Positions 54,263 to 63,428 of a stretch of 64,000 bases of DNA are shown piece after piece. Under the pieces are notes generated by a model. It saw nothing but the letters and a program-made list of their open reading frames with translations, was not told the origin of the DNA and searched no databases. Positions within the stretch are counted from its first letter, which is position 1; each line of letters begins with the position of its first letter. The position numbers and the translations under genes were made by a program. This DNA comes from Roseivivax sp. THAF197b (lineage in GTDB: Bacteria; Pseudomonadota; Alphaproteobacteria; Rhodobacterales; Rhodobacteraceae), in assembly GCF_009363255.1 (NCBI RefSeq), contig NZ_CP045318.1:2221501-2285500 (forward strand), given 5' to 3'.

Positions 54263-55042
54263 ATGATTCTGAAGATCGACGTCACGCTCGATTACGCCTT
54301 GGCGGCCCCGACCGATTGCCTGGTCCAGATCAACGCAGCCGCCCTGCCCGACCAGGCGGTTCGGAACGAACATCTGAATGCCCATGGCGCGGAGGCCCAG
54401 ATCAATCCCGCCGAAGACGAGATCGGCCTGCGCCTGTGGTTCCACGAGGCCGACGCGCTGACCCTCGATTACACGACCGAGGTGCGGATCGACCGCGACA
54501 TCCACGATATCGGAACGCTCAGCGCCGACAGTCCGGCCGATCTGCCGCGCGACGTGGTCAAGTACCTGCTGCCCTCGCGCTTTTGCCCGTCGGACAAGTT
54601 CCTGTCCTATATCGCGACCGCCTTTCCGGGCATGACCGGCGGCGCGCTGGCGGTGGAGCTCGAGGAATTCGTGCGGCGCAACTTCTCCTACGTGCCGGGC
54701 GCATCGGGACCGGAGACCTCCGCGCTGGAAACCTTCGTGACGCGCCAAGGGGTGTGCCGCGATTTCGCGCATATGCTGGTGACACTCGCGCGGGCAGGCA
54801 CGATCCCGGCCCGCGTCGCCAGTTGCTACGGGCTGGGCGTGACGCCGCAGGATTTCCACCTTGTCGCTGAGGTCTGGCTTGAGGGGCGCTGGCACGTCAT
54901 GGATCCGACGGGCATGTGCGCGCCGGACGAGATTGCGCGCATCTGCGTGGGCCGCGACGCGACGGACGTGGCGTTCCTGACAAGCTACGGCCCCGCGAAC
55001 CTGCTGCGGCAGAGCGTCGAGGTATCGCGGCTATCGGAATAA
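54263..55042 (+). CDS. Transglutaminase-like (papain-fold) protein
   Basis: A 259-residue protein. A beta-rich N-terminal domain (LKIDVTLDYALAAPTDCLVQ) is followed by the transglutaminase core: Cys in TRQGVCRDFAHMLVTLARAG (about residue 172), His in TPQDFHLVAEVWLEGRWHV and Asp in MDPTGMCAPDE. No signal peptide. In bacteria these are usually proteases or amide-bond enzymes. GGAG is 5 nt before the ATG. Downstream of two DsbA-type genes (48 nt gap). Confidence 0.85.
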   Translation: MILKIDVTLDYALAAPTDCLVQINAAALPDQAVRNEHLNAHGAEAQINPAEDEIGLRLWFHEADALTLDYTTEVRIDRDIHDIGTLSADSPADLPRDVVKYLLPSRFCPSDKFLSYIATAFPGMTGGALAVELEEFVRRNFSYVPGASGPETSALETFVTRQGVCRDFAHMLVTLARAGTIPARVASCYGLGVTPQDFHLVAEVWLEGRWHVMDPTGMCAPDEIARICVGRDATDVAFLTSYGPANLLRQSVEVSRLSE

Positions 55043-55132
55043 GTACCGGGCGCTCCTAAGGTACGCAAAGCGCTCCTACAGCAAGACATGCGACCGAGGC
55101 GACCAAGCGGTAGGACCGAGCTGAGAGGTTCG

Positions 55133-55160
55133 ACCGGGCCGGTGAAACGCAGGGCCCGGT
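55133..55160. other. Hairpin between the transglutaminase-like gene and ispG
   Basis: ACCGGGCC (55133-55140) pairs with GGCCCGGT (55153-55160), 12-nt loop. It lies between convergent stops (55042 and 55177). No T tract on either strand, so it is at best a weak terminator. Two copies of GCGCTCCTA occur at 55052 and 55071. Confidence 0.4.
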
Positions 55161-55176
55161 GCGACAAGCGTTCGGA

Positions 55177-56313
55177 TTATTCGGCGGCTTCGGTCGGACG
55201 CTCCGCCTCGCCCGCCTCGATGGCCGCGGCGCGCTTCTCGACCTCTTCGACGATATGCTCGACCATCTGGTCATTGGACATCTTGTGGCTAGCCTTGCCC
55301 GCCAGATAGACCATGCCCGAGCCCGCACCGCCCCCGGTGAAGCCCACATCGGTCATCAGCGCCTCGCCCGGCCCGTTCACCACACAGCCGATGATCGACA
55401 GCGACATCGGTGTCTTGATATGGGCCAGCCGATCTTCCAGCGTCTCGACAGTCTTGATCACGTCGAAGCCTTGCCGCGCGCAGGACGGGCAGGAGATGAT
55501 GTTCACGCCGCGATGGCGCAGGCCGAGGGATTTCAGAATCTCGTAGCCGACCTTCACCTCCTCGACCGGATCGGCCGAAAGGGAGACGCGGATCGTGTCG
55601 CCGATCCCCATCCAGAGAAGGTTGCCGAGACCGATCGCGGATTTGATCGTGCCGGAGGTAAGCCCCCCGGCTTCGGTGATGCCGAGATGGATGGGTGCGT
55701 CGGTCTGTTCCGCGAGCTGCTGATAGGCGGCGGCGGCCATGAAGACGTCGGAGGCCTTGCAGGAGATCTTGAATTCGTGAAAATCGTTATCCTGAAGGAT
55801 CTTGATGTGATCGAGACCGCTCTCGACCATCGCGTCGGGGCATGGTTCGCCGTATTTGTCGAGAAGGTGCTTCTCGAGCGATCCGGCATTCACCCCGATC
55901 CGGATGGAGCAATTGTGGTCGCGCGCCGCCTTGATCACTTCGCGCACACGTTCCTGGCTGCCGATATTGCCGGGGTTGATGCGCAGGCAGGCCGCACCCG
56001 CCTCGGCCGCCTCGATCCCGCGTTTGTAATGGAAGTGGATGTCGGCCACGATCGGCACAGGGCTTTCGCGCACGATTTCCTTCAGCGCCTTCGACGAGGG
56101 CTCATCCGGCACGGAGACCCGCACGATATCCGCACCCGCATCAGCGGCGGCGGTGATCTGCGCGATGGTGCCCGCCACATCGGTCGTCGCGGTGTTCGTC
56201 ATCGTCTGCACGGTAATGGGCGCGTCGCCCCCTACCGGGACCGAGCCCACCATGATCTGGCGGCTCTTGCGGCGGTAGATGTTGCGCCAAGGGCGGACGT
56301 GGTTGAGGCTCAT
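55177..56313 (-). CDS. ispG: (E)-4-hydroxy-3-methylbut-2-enyl-diphosphate synthase
   Basis: A 378-residue [4Fe-4S] enzyme of the MEP isoprenoid pathway. [19 protein letters not shown] opens the TIM barrel; [20 protein letters not shown] and [12 protein letters not shown] follow; the cluster cysteines are in [15 protein letters not shown] (about residue 268) and [11 protein letters not shown] (about 307). Followed upstream by rodZ on the same strand (100 nt). Confidence 0.96.
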   Translation of the reverse strand: MSLNHVRPWRNIYRRKSRQIMVGSVPVGGDAPITVQTMTNTATTDVAGTIAQITAAADAGADIVRVSVPDEPSSKALKEIVRESPVPIVADIHFHYKRGIEAAEAGAACLRINPGNIGSQERVREVIKAARDHNCSIRIGVNAGSLEKHLLDKYGEPCPDAMVESGLDHIKILQDNDFHEFKISCKASDVFMAAAAYQQLAEQTDAPIHLGITEAGGLTSGTIKSAIGLGNLLWMGIGDTIRVSLSADPVEEVKVGYEILKSLGLRHRGVNIISCPSCARQGFDVIKTVETLEDRLAHIKTPMSLSIIGCVVNGPGEALMTDVGFTGGGAGSGMVYLAGKASHKMSNDQMVEHIVEEVEKRAAAIEAGEAERPTEAAE

Positions 56314-56413
56314 CGCCTGCTCCTTTCGTCTCGGCGCATGGATTGGAAAAGCGCCGTTTCCCTTTAGCTATTCGCGGCAGGGAGCGCTTGCAAGCATCCG
56401 CTTGAGATTGGGA

Positions 56414-57697
56414 TCACTCGGTCGCAGCCGGGGCGGTGCCGACATTCAGCTCCGCCACCACGCGGGCGAGGTCGGCATCCTGCTGAAGCTCTGCCACGCT
56501 GTAGGTCTCGGACAGGTTGTCCACCGAGAGAGCGAGGTTCGAGGTGACGGACCCGCGCGGACCGACCGGACCGTAGGTCTGGCCATTCATCGCGAAATAG
56601 ACCGCGCCGGATTCGCCGATACGCAGGCTCGGCGGCTCTTCGGTGCGGGGCACGTCATAGGTGTCACCGGCATTCATGATGCCTTCGAAGATGACGGAGC
56701 CGTCGGCGGCGCGCACGCGCACCCAAGCGGGCCGCACGGCCAACATCGTCACGCCGGGGCCTGCAGCCTCGAGGACTTGCGGGGTCGTGGGCGCGTCCTG
56801 GCCCAAGGCCTGCGCAAGAGCAGTGTTCACACCGGTCGGGTCGGCGCCTGGCAGTGTCGCGGCAAAGCCGTCGAAGTCGCGGGGCGCTTCGGTGCCCGGA
56901 CGATCCGGCAGACGGCGCGATCCGGCATCGGCGAAGGCGCCGACGCTGGAGGGATCGAGCGTGGAGATCGGAGCATCGCGCGCGATCAGCACCGGCACGT
57001 CCAGCGCCTCGGGGCGATAGAGACGATCAAGGGCCTCGGGGCTGGGCGGCGTGAACGGCCCGGCCCCCGCATCCGCCGTCTCGTCCGGTTCGGCCGTGGC
57101 CACATCGACTGGGTCGAGATCGGTGAGCACCACGGGCGTCTGATCGACAGGCGCCAGTCGCACGCGCTGCACTTCCTGCAGGACCGAATAGCCGCCGTAG
57201 CCGATCCCGGTCACAAGCGCGAGCAGGACAAGGGTGGAGCCGATTGCGCCGGGTTCGACCCGGCTGAAGAACCCGTCGCCCGCGGGCGCAAAGGAAATGC
57301 GCGGATCGGCGAAGGGATCGCGCGCGGGCGATGCCACGATCGGATCCTTGCGCTTCACGATGGAGGCAGCCTCGGACATGCCATGCGCCGTCTCGAAGCC
57401 CGACTCGGCGCAGAACTGCGCGAAGGCCTCATCCGGATCGAGGTTCAGGTAACGCGAATAGGAGCGTACATAGCCTGCAATGAAGCCGGGCGTGTCGAAT
57501 GCGGTCGGGTCACAATTTTCGATGGCCGCGATGTAATTCGCCTTGATGCGAATCTCGCGCTCGACGTCGAGCAACGACTTGCCCATCGTCGCACGCTCAC
57601 CGCGCATGACGTCGCCAAGACGCACTTCATAGGTGTCGTAACCTTGCGGTCCGACGACGGCGTCCTCATCCGGCTGCCGGGATTTTCGCCCGATCAT
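56414..57697 (-). CDS. rodZ: RodZ-like cytoskeletal/HTH membrane protein
   Basis: A 427-residue protein. N-terminal helix-turn-helix (MRGERATMGKSLLDVEREIR, about residue 31, then YIAAIENCDPTAFDTPGFIA), one TM helix (GSTLVLLALVTGIGYGGYSV, about 152), an acidic Pro-rich linker, and a C-terminal DUF4115 domain (WVRVRAADGSVIFEGIMNAG). RodZ links MreB to the membrane in cell-shape control. Placement beside ispG is usual in proteobacteria. Confidence 0.88.
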   Translation of the reverse strand: MIGRKSRQPDEDAVVGPQGYDTYEVRLGDVMRGERATMGKSLLDVEREIRIKANYIAAIENCDPTAFDTPGFIAGYVRSYSRYLNLDPDEAFAQFCAESGFETAHGMSEAASIVKRKDPIVASPARDPFADPRISFAPAGDGFFSRVEPGAIGSTLVLLALVTGIGYGGYSVLQEVQRVRLAPVDQTPVVLTDLDPVDVATAEPDETADAGAGPFTPPSPEALDRLYRPEALDVPVLIARDAPISTLDPSSVGAFADAGSRRLPDRPGTEAPRDFDGFAATLPGADPTGVNTALAQALGQDAPTTPQVLEAAGPGVTMLAVRPAWVRVRAADGSVIFEGIMNAGDTYDVPRTEEPPSLRIGESGAVYFAMNGQTYGPVGPRGSVTSNLALSVDNLSETYSVAELQQDADLARVVAELNVGTAPAATE

Positions 57698-57828
57698 GGC
57701 GTCTGCCCTATTGTTCCCATTACACGCGCCCCTTCGTCTGCCCCCGGGGGCGGCACATTACGATTCGTGCCGCTCTTTACTTACGGCAACGTTACCACAT
57801 CGCAACGGGAAACGAAGGATTTTAGCGG

Positions 57829-59052
57829 TTACGCGCTCAGTTCGGCGCGATTTAGCGCACAATGCGACCACAGCTCGTCCATCGCGCGAACGAGCTTATC
57901 CATCTCGTTCGGACCATGCACCGGCGAGGGCGTGAAGCGCAGCCGCTCCGTCCCGCGGGGCACAGTGGGGAAGTTGATCGGCTGCACGTAGATGCCGTAA
58001 CCCTCAAGCAGCATGTCCGACAGCTTCTTGGTGTGCACCGGATCGCCGACGATCACGGGAACGATATGGCTGCCGTGATCGATGATCGGCAGGCCCATGC
58101 CCTTGAGGCGTGTCTTGAGGATGCGCGCCTGCGTCTGGTGCTGATCGCGCCGGTCCTGATCGCGCTTGAGATGCGCCACCGAAGCGGCGGCACCTGCGGC
58201 CACGGCGGGCGGCAGCGACGTGGTGAAGATGAAGCCCGGCGCGTAGGACCGGATCGCATCGCACATCTTCTCGGAGGCCGCGATATAGCCACCCATCACG
58301 CCGTAAGCCTTGGCCAGCGTGCCGTTGATGATGTCGAGCCGGTGCATGAGGCGGTCGCGTTCGGCCACCCCTGCCCCGCGCGGGCCGTACATGCCGACGG
58401 CATGGACTTCGTCGATATAGGTCAGTGCGTTGAACTCGTCGGCAAGATCGCAGATTGCCTCGATGGGTCCGAAATCGCCATCCATCGAGTAGATCGACTC
58501 GAAGGCGATGAGCTTCGGCGCCGCGGGATCGTCCGCTTCGAGCAATTCGCGCAGATGCGCCACGTCGTTATGGCGGAAGATGCGCTTCGCGCCACCATTG
58601 CGGCGGACGCCTTCGATCATCGAGGCGTGGTTCAGCGCGTCGGAATAGATGATGAGACCCGGAAAGAGCTTCGGTAGCGTCGACAGCGTCGCGTCGTTGG
58701 CGATGTAGGCGGAGGTGAAGAGCAGCGCCGCTTCCTTGCCATGCAGATCCGCAAGCTCCGCCTCGAGGCGCTTGTGATAGACCGTGGTGCCCGAGATGTT
58801 GCGCGTCCCGCCCGAGCCTGCGCCCGTGGCGTCCAGCGCCTCATGCATCGCGGAAAGGACCGCCGGATGCTGCCCCATGCCGAGGTAATCGTTGCCGCAC
58901 CACACGGTGATCGGCTGTTCGGTGCCGTCGGGCTTGGTCCAGGTCGCGTGCGGGAAGTTTCCCTGCCGCCGCTCCACGTCGATGAAGGTGCGATAGCGGC
59001 CCTCTTCGTGCAGCCGGTCGATCGCTTGCGTCAGTTGCGCCGTGTAATCCAC
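57829..59052 (-). CDS. hemA: 5-aminolevulinate synthase
   Basis: A 407-residue PLP enzyme that condenses glycine and succinyl-CoA, first step of haem and (bacterio)chlorophyll synthesis in alphaproteobacteria. [77 protein letters not shown] and the PLP Lys in [16 protein letters not shown] are all present. GTG at 59052 is chosen because GGAGGG lies 7 nt upstream and the protein then has the 407 residues of Rhodobacter HemA; an ATG 17 codons earlier lies upstream of that ribosome site. Confidence 0.95.
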   Translation of the reverse strand: MDYTAQLTQAIDRLHEEGRYRTFIDVERRQGNFPHATWTKPDGTEQPITVWCGNDYLGMGQHPAVLSAMHEALDATGAGSGGTRNISGTTVYHKRLEAELADLHGKEAALLFTSAYIANDATLSTLPKLFPGLIIYSDALNHASMIEGVRRNGGAKRIFRHNDVAHLRELLEADDPAAPKLIAFESIYSMDGDFGPIEAICDLADEFNALTYIDEVHAVGMYGPRGAGVAERDRLMHRLDIINGTLAKAYGVMGGYIAASEKMCDAIRSYAPGFIFTTSLPPAVAAGAAASVAHLKRDQDRRDQHQTQARILKTRLKGMGLPIIDHGSHIVPVIVGDPVHTKKLSDMLLEGYGIYVQPINFPTVPRGTERLRFTPSPVHGPNEMDKLVRAMDELWSHCALNRAELSA

Positions 59053-59442
59053 GGGGGTTCCCTCCATCTTTTCGGTGTGGCCGCGTTTCCGGTCCATATT
59101 CAACTTTTGGAATGCTTAGCCGGTTCGCACCGACCTGGCAACCTGTTAGACACCGAAGCGTTTCGTCTTCCTTGATCTCGATCAAGCGATCCTGCCCGAC
59201 CGTTCTGCGTTTGCGCCATGGGACTTACGTCCCGCGCGGGCGCGTGCGCCATGTTTACGGGCTGCACATAGTCGTTTGCGCGACGGGGGCCAAGCGCGTT
59301 CCAAGCAGTTTCGCCGGGGCGCGACGATATGCCAAGTCCGGACATCCGGACCTTCCGCGCCCCACTCCTCCGGTCCCGGCATCGCTGGACAGCCACGGCG
59401 CGCGTGTTACCGTCCGCGCAAATCACGAATGGAGCTCCGCGC
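59053..59442. other. 390-nt divergent region between hemA and the M20 peptidase gene
   Basis: No gene seen. It holds the FNR-type box at 59172-59185 and must hold the promoters for hemA and the peptidase gene. Confidence 0.5.
59172..59185. promoter_or_regulatory. FNR/FnrL-type box upstream of hemA
   Basis: TTGATCTCGATCAA matches the FNR consensus TTGAT-N4-ATCAA perfectly. Its centre is about 126 nt upstream of the hemA GTG. In Rhodobacter sphaeroides hemA is known to carry an FNR-type site used by FnrL at low oxygen. The site is also 258 nt from the divergent peptidase gene. Confidence 0.75.
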
Positions 59443-60822
59443 ATGTCTCTCGACGCCGTATTGTCCCGCATCGACACCGATCTCGATGCTTCCCTCGACC
59501 GGCTGTTCAACCTTCTGAAAATCCAGTCGATATCGACCGACCCGGCCTACAAGGCCGAATGCGACAAGGCGGCGGACTGGCTGGTCGAGGACCTGCGCGG
59601 CATCGGCTTTTCGGCCGAGAAACGCGCAACTCCGGGACATCCCATGGTCGTCGCCCATCACGACGGGCCCGGTCCGCACCTTCTGTTCTATGGCCATTAC
59701 GATGTGCAGCCCGTGGATCCGCTGGAGCTGTGGCACCGCGATCCCTTCGATCCCGCGATCGAGGAGACACCGGAGGGCCGCGTCATCCGCGCCCGCGGCG
59801 CGTCCGACGACAAGGGCCAGCTCATGACCTTCATCGAGGCCTGCCGCGCCTACATGGCCGAGGCGGGCACCCTGCCCTGCAAGATCACCATCTTTCTCGA
59901 AGGCGAGGAGGAATCGGGCTCGCCGTCGCTCGTGCCCTTCATGCGGGACAATGCGGACGAACTGACCGCCGACCTCGCGCTCATTTGCGACACCTCCATG
60001 GCGGCGCCCGGCCTGCCCTCCATCGCCACGCAATTGCGCGGCATGGTGAAGGACGAATTCACCCTGAAGGGTCCCAAGATGGACCTGCATTCGGGGCTCT
60101 ATGGCGGACCGGCGCTGAACCCCTTGCGCGAAATCTCGAAGATCATCGCGACCTTCCACGACGAGGCGGGCCGGGTCGCGGTCGATGGCTTTTATGACGG
60201 TGTGCCGGACCTGCCCGAAGAGCTGCGCCGCCAATGGGCGGAGGCCGGGTTCGACGAGGCGGCGTTCCTTGGCCGGATCGGCATGGTCCAGCCCCATGGC
60301 GAGCAGGACTTCACCGCGGTGGAGCAGGTCTGGGCGCGCCCGACGCTGGAGATCAACGGCCTCTGGGGCGGCTATCAGGGCGCGGGCACCAAGACCGTCA
60401 TTCCCGCCGAAGCGCATTGCAAGCTGACCTGCCGTCTCGTGGGCGATCAGGATCCGGCTCATATCCGCAAGGCCCTGCGCGCCCATGTGGAGGCGCGGCT
60501 CCCTGCAGATGCAGAGGTCGTGTGGGAGCCTGCGGGCGACGGTGCGAAAGCCTCGGTCATGGACACGTCGCGACCGGAATTCGAAACCGCGCGCCAGGCG
60601 CTGTCGGATGAATGGCACACCGAGGCGGTTTTTGCCGGGATGGGCGGCTCGATCCCGATTGCGGGGCTTTTCAAGACGATCTTGGGCATGGAGGCGATGC
60701 TGATCGGCTTTGCCAAGGATGACGACGCCATCCATTCGCCCAATGAAAAGTACGATGTCGAGAGCTTCCACAAGGGCGCGCGCAGTTGGGCGCGCATCCT
60801 GGATGCGATGAAAACGATCTGA
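59443..60822 (+). CDS. M20-family dipeptidase/metallopeptidase
   Basis: A 459-residue M20/M25/M40 enzyme. Metal motifs: LLFYGHYDVQP (about residue 83), ARGASDDKGQL (about 116), and EGEEESGSPS (about 149, general base Glu-Glu); the dimerisation domain includes VKDEFTLKGPKMDLHSGLYG. The C-terminal metal His is in DDDAIHSPNEKYDVE (about 431). No signal peptide, so a cytoplasmic dipeptidase is likely. GGAG is 9 nt upstream of the ATG. Confidence 0.9.
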   Translation: MSLDAVLSRIDTDLDASLDRLFNLLKIQSISTDPAYKAECDKAADWLVEDLRGIGFSAEKRATPGHPMVVAHHDGPGPHLLFYGHYDVQPVDPLELWHRDPFDPAIEETPEGRVIRARGASDDKGQLMTFIEACRAYMAEAGTLPCKITIFLEGEEESGSPSLVPFMRDNADELTADLALICDTSMAAPGLPSIATQLRGMVKDEFTLKGPKMDLHSGLYGGPALNPLREISKIIATFHDEAGRVAVDGFYDGVPDLPEELRRQWAEAGFDEAAFLGRIGMVQPHGEQDFTAVEQVWARPTLEINGLWGGYQGAGTKTVIPAEAHCKLTCRLVGDQDPAHIRKALRAHVEARLPADAEVVWEPAGDGAKASVMDTSRPEFETARQALSDEWHTEAVFAGMGGSIPIAGLFKTILGMEAMLIGFAKDDDAIHSPNEKYDVESFHKGARSWARILDAMKTI

Positions 60823-60940
60823 CCGGGGGATCACGCGGGCGATGCCGCTGCCTGAAACGCATCGCCCGCACCAAACACGCCAAGGCCGGGCCGACCGCAT
60901 AGTACTTGACGCAAGGTCACCCCAATTGTGGCCAAACTTC

Positions 60941-60957
60941 CTAAGGAATCGTTAACC
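60941..60957. promoter_or_regulatory. Degenerate CtrA-type box upstream of the 177-aa membrane protein
   Basis: CTAA-GGAATCG-TTAACC has the spacing and right half of the CtrA site (TTAA-N7-TTAAC) with one mismatch. It lies 65 nt before the gene at 61022. The only support is the motif itself. Confidence 0.3.
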
Positions 60958-61021
60958 AAAATCACGGAGCCGCCGAAGGCTTACCGTTTTCTGGTCACAA
61001 TCGCGTGGCTTCTTCAGCCTT

Positions 61022-61555
61022 ATGAAGAGAAATGTCAGAAAATTGGGGAAGCAGGATTTCCAGGAGCGCCTTCAGCGCGTCGACGGACATTTTGCAAAGC
61101 ACGGCTACGCACAGACGATCGTGCGCAACCGCAATGAGCGTCCCTATCTCTGGACCATCATCGGCTTCATCTGGATCTTCTTCGTGGTCTCGATTGCCGA
61201 GAACCGCGCCTACCTCGAAACGAGCCTCGCGCAAGGATCGCTCCCGGCCGCGTTTCGGGACTACGTCTTTTACGCGCTGACCGGTCTTGTGGTGATCTCG
61301 GTCGTGGCGCTCGGCTTTCACCTGCTCCGCTTCCTATTCAAGAAGCCCGATTTTCGCGGCGCGTCCGGCAGCCTTCTCGCAGGCGCCTTGGGGGCCGTGA
61401 TGCTGACGCAACTCCCGCCCGCACTTCTGCAAGACAGCGCCAACGCGGTCTTCGGCACCGGTCAGGTCCTCGCGGGCATGGTCTCCGATCCCGCGATATC
61501 CGCCCCGGACATCAACATTTCCAACGTGAACTTCGTCTCGGGCATCACCGATTGA
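61022..61555 (+). CDS. Hypothetical membrane protein (177 aa)
   Basis: A 177-residue protein. A basic N-terminus (MKRNVRKLGKQDFQERLQRV) is followed by two clear TM helices (LWTIIGFIWIFFVVSIA, about residue 43, and FYALTGLVVISVVALGFHLL, about 83) and a third hydrophobic stretch (SLLAGALGAVMLTQLPPALL). No family recognised. Ribosome site before the ATG is weak (CAGCCTT). A degenerate CtrA-type box lies 65 nt upstream. Followed by the dehalogenase-like gene after 53 nt. Confidence 0.7.
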   Translation: MKRNVRKLGKQDFQERLQRVDGHFAKHGYAQTIVRNRNERPYLWTIIGFIWIFFVVSIAENRAYLETSLAQGSLPAAFRDYVFYALTGLVVISVVALGFHLLRFLFKKPDFRGASGSLLAGALGAVMLTQLPPALLQDSANAVFGTGQVLAGMVSDPAISAPDINISNVNFVSGITD

Positions 61556-61608
61556 TCTTGAAGGTTGCGGCGTAAGCGCTGAGGTTGCCGCTCCAAAAGG
61601 AGCGCGCT

Positions 61609-62463
61609 TTGCCAGACATTCTCGACATCGACGGCCACCGCATCGCGTATGAGCGCGCGGGCAGCGGCCCGCCCCTGCTGCTGTTGCACGGATTTCCGCA
61701 GATGCGCGCGATGTGGCGCCCTCTGATCCCGGAGCTGGCCCGGACCCATACGGTGATTGCCGCTGATCTAAGGGGCTATGGCGAAAGCTGGAAACCCGAG
61801 CATGTCGAGGCGATGTCGTTTCGTGCCATGGGGGCCGAGATGTGCGCGCTCATGGCCGCTCTAGGCTTCGACCGCTTCCACCTTGCAGGCCATGACAGGG
61901 GCGCGCGCGTCGCGCATCGCATGGCGCTCGATGCGACGGACGCGGTGGCGAGCCTGACCGTGATGGACATCGTGCCGACCGAGCATCTGCTGAGCACCCT
62001 GACCCATGAGGTCGCCCGGGCCTACTACCACTGGTTCTTCCTGGCCCAGCCCAGCCCCTTTCCCGAGACGATGATCGGCCACGATCCCGACGCCTATTTC
62101 GAGCGCTGCCTGCTGGGATTCGGCCGGGCCACGCTCTCGGATTTCGACGAGGCGCTTCTGGCGGAGTACCGTCGGGCCTGGCGCGATCCGGCGGCGATCC
62201 GCGCCATGTGCGACGATTACCGGGCGGCGATCGATGTCGATCTGGCGCATGATCGCGCGGACCTGGACCGGCAGGTCGGGTGCCCGACGCTGGTATTGTA
62301 CGGACGTGATGGTGCCATGGCGCGGGCGATGGACGTGCCCGAAACCTGGGCGCCCCGGCTTGCGGATATGCGCGCGGCGGCGGTGACAGGCGGGCACTTC
62401 TTTCCGGATCAATCGCCGCAGGAGACGGTGCAGAAGCTGCAGGCGTTTCTGGCGAGTATCTGA
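61609..62463 (+). CDS. Alpha/beta hydrolase of the haloacetate (fluoroacetate) dehalogenase type
   Basis: A 284-residue hydrolase from a TTG start at 61609, which has AAGGAG 6 nt upstream. LLLLHGFPQMRAMWRPLIPE gives the oxyanion HG motif; nucleophile Asp96 is in HLAGHDRGARVAHRMALD with Arg97 and Arg100; Asp120 is in VMDIVPTEHL, His141-Trp142 in RAYYHWFFLAQPSPFPE, Tyr204 in CDDYRAA, and His263 in TGGHFFPDQSP. These correspond one for one, at steady offsets, to the catalytic and halide-binding residues I recall for the Rhodopseudomonas fluoroacetate dehalogenase RPA1163. An epoxide hydrolase is the fallback reading. Confidence 0.82.
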   Translation: MPDILDIDGHRIAYERAGSGPPLLLLHGFPQMRAMWRPLIPELARTHTVIAADLRGYGESWKPEHVEAMSFRAMGAEMCALMAALGFDRFHLAGHDRGARVAHRMALDATDAVASLTVMDIVPTEHLLSTLTHEVARAYYHWFFLAQPSPFPETMIGHDPDAYFERCLLGFGRATLSDFDEALLAEYRRAWRDPAAIRAMCDDYRAAIDVDLAHDRADLDRQVGCPTLVLYGRDGAMARAMDVPETWAPRLADMRAAAVTGGHFFPDQSPQETVQKLQAFLASI

Positions 62464-62491
62464 AGCAGGCCGGGACAGCCCTGCGCGCGGC

Positions 62492-63367
62492 TCAGATCAG
62501 ACCGAAGAACCGCTCCGGCAATTGATATTGCAGGCCGTAATCCGGCCGGTCGAACTGCCAGAACCCCGTCTCGCCGCGCGGTTGCCAGCTTTGCTGCATC
62601 TCCGCGCGCAGCCAACCCAGATCGAAGCCATCCCGCTCTTCCATCCGCGCGAACCCGTCGAAGACCGCACGATCCTCGCCGCGCGCCTCGGCGAACCAGT
62701 GCCGCCCGATCGAGGTGTCGCGCACGCCGACGCCGATCTCCTCGATCACGGCGTTGCGGCGGTTCATCGCCTCCACGTATTGGCCGAAATCGCAGAATTT
62801 CAGATGTAGCAGATACAGCGCGTCGGGCGTGTTCAGCTTCTCGGCCTTGGCGAAATGTCCGCCGCGCGACAGCTGCGCAGGCTTGCCCAGGATGCAGGGT
62901 TTGGAATGATGCGGCAGCAGCTTCACATGACGCCGCGGACCCAGCACATGGCTGCCGATCTCCGCCTCTTCGCGGTCGATCCGGTGGATCACGTCAAGGC
63001 CCAAGGGCGTATAGACGCGGGGCCGTTTCTTGGCTTCGAGCCAGCTCAGCAGGGTGTGCCCGCTGTCGGGATCGACCACGACCAGTTCATCCACGTCGCC
63101 CACGACCACATGCGCGTAATAGCCCAGAAGACCGGTGACCATCGCATTGAGAAGCCGCCAGCGCTTGCGCTCGAAGGCGGGATGCGGATCGCCCGGCAGG
63201 CCGATCACGTTGCAGCCCTCAGCCATCTTGGCGACCGTGTCGCCGCGCCCGTGATTGATGACGTAGCAATTCTCGCGCCCGAACATCTCGCCGTAATAGC
63301 GCAGCCATTTGTCCAGGAAGAACGCATCGTCCCGGACCATGGTCACGGCGGCGGCTATGGTCTGCAT
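62492..63367 (-). CDS. Glycosyltransferase family 2-like protein
   Basis: A 291-residue protein. TIAAAVTMVRDDAFFLDKWL opens the GT-A-like fold; the nucleotide-sugar Asp motif appears as VVVGDVDELVVVDPDSG (about residue 89), and later HVKLLPHHSKPCILGKP. The family (Glyco_tranf_2_4/GT92-like) is common in Rhodobacterales and adds sugars to surface polymers; donor and acceptor are unknown. Stands alone, convergent with the hydrolase (28 nt). Confidence 0.8.
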   Translation of the reverse strand: MQTIAAAVTMVRDDAFFLDKWLRYYGEMFGRENCYVINHGRGDTVAKMAEGCNVIGLPGDPHPAFERKRWRLLNAMVTGLLGYYAHVVVGDVDELVVVDPDSGHTLLSWLEAKKRPRVYTPLGLDVIHRIDREEAEIGSHVLGPRRHVKLLPHHSKPCILGKPAQLSRGGHFAKAEKLNTPDALYLLHLKFCDFGQYVEAMNRRNAVIEEIGVGVRDTSIGRHWFAEARGEDRAVFDGFARMEERDGFDLGWLRAEMQQSWQPRGETGFWQFDRPDYGLQYQLPERFFGLI

Positions 63368-63428
63368 GTCTGCTCGGGCCTCTTTGCGGGTCGCTTTGGG
63401 GCCACCTTAGCGGGCGACCCCGTGCCCG

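Noticed and set aside
55133-55160. Hairpin as ispG terminator
   Set aside because: Stem is good but no T tract follows on the minus strand; kept only as an unassigned hairpin.
59053-59103. Longer hemA start (ATG 17 codons upstream)
   Set aside because: The GGAGGG ribosome site lies inside this extension and the GTG at 59052 gives the usual 407-residue protein.
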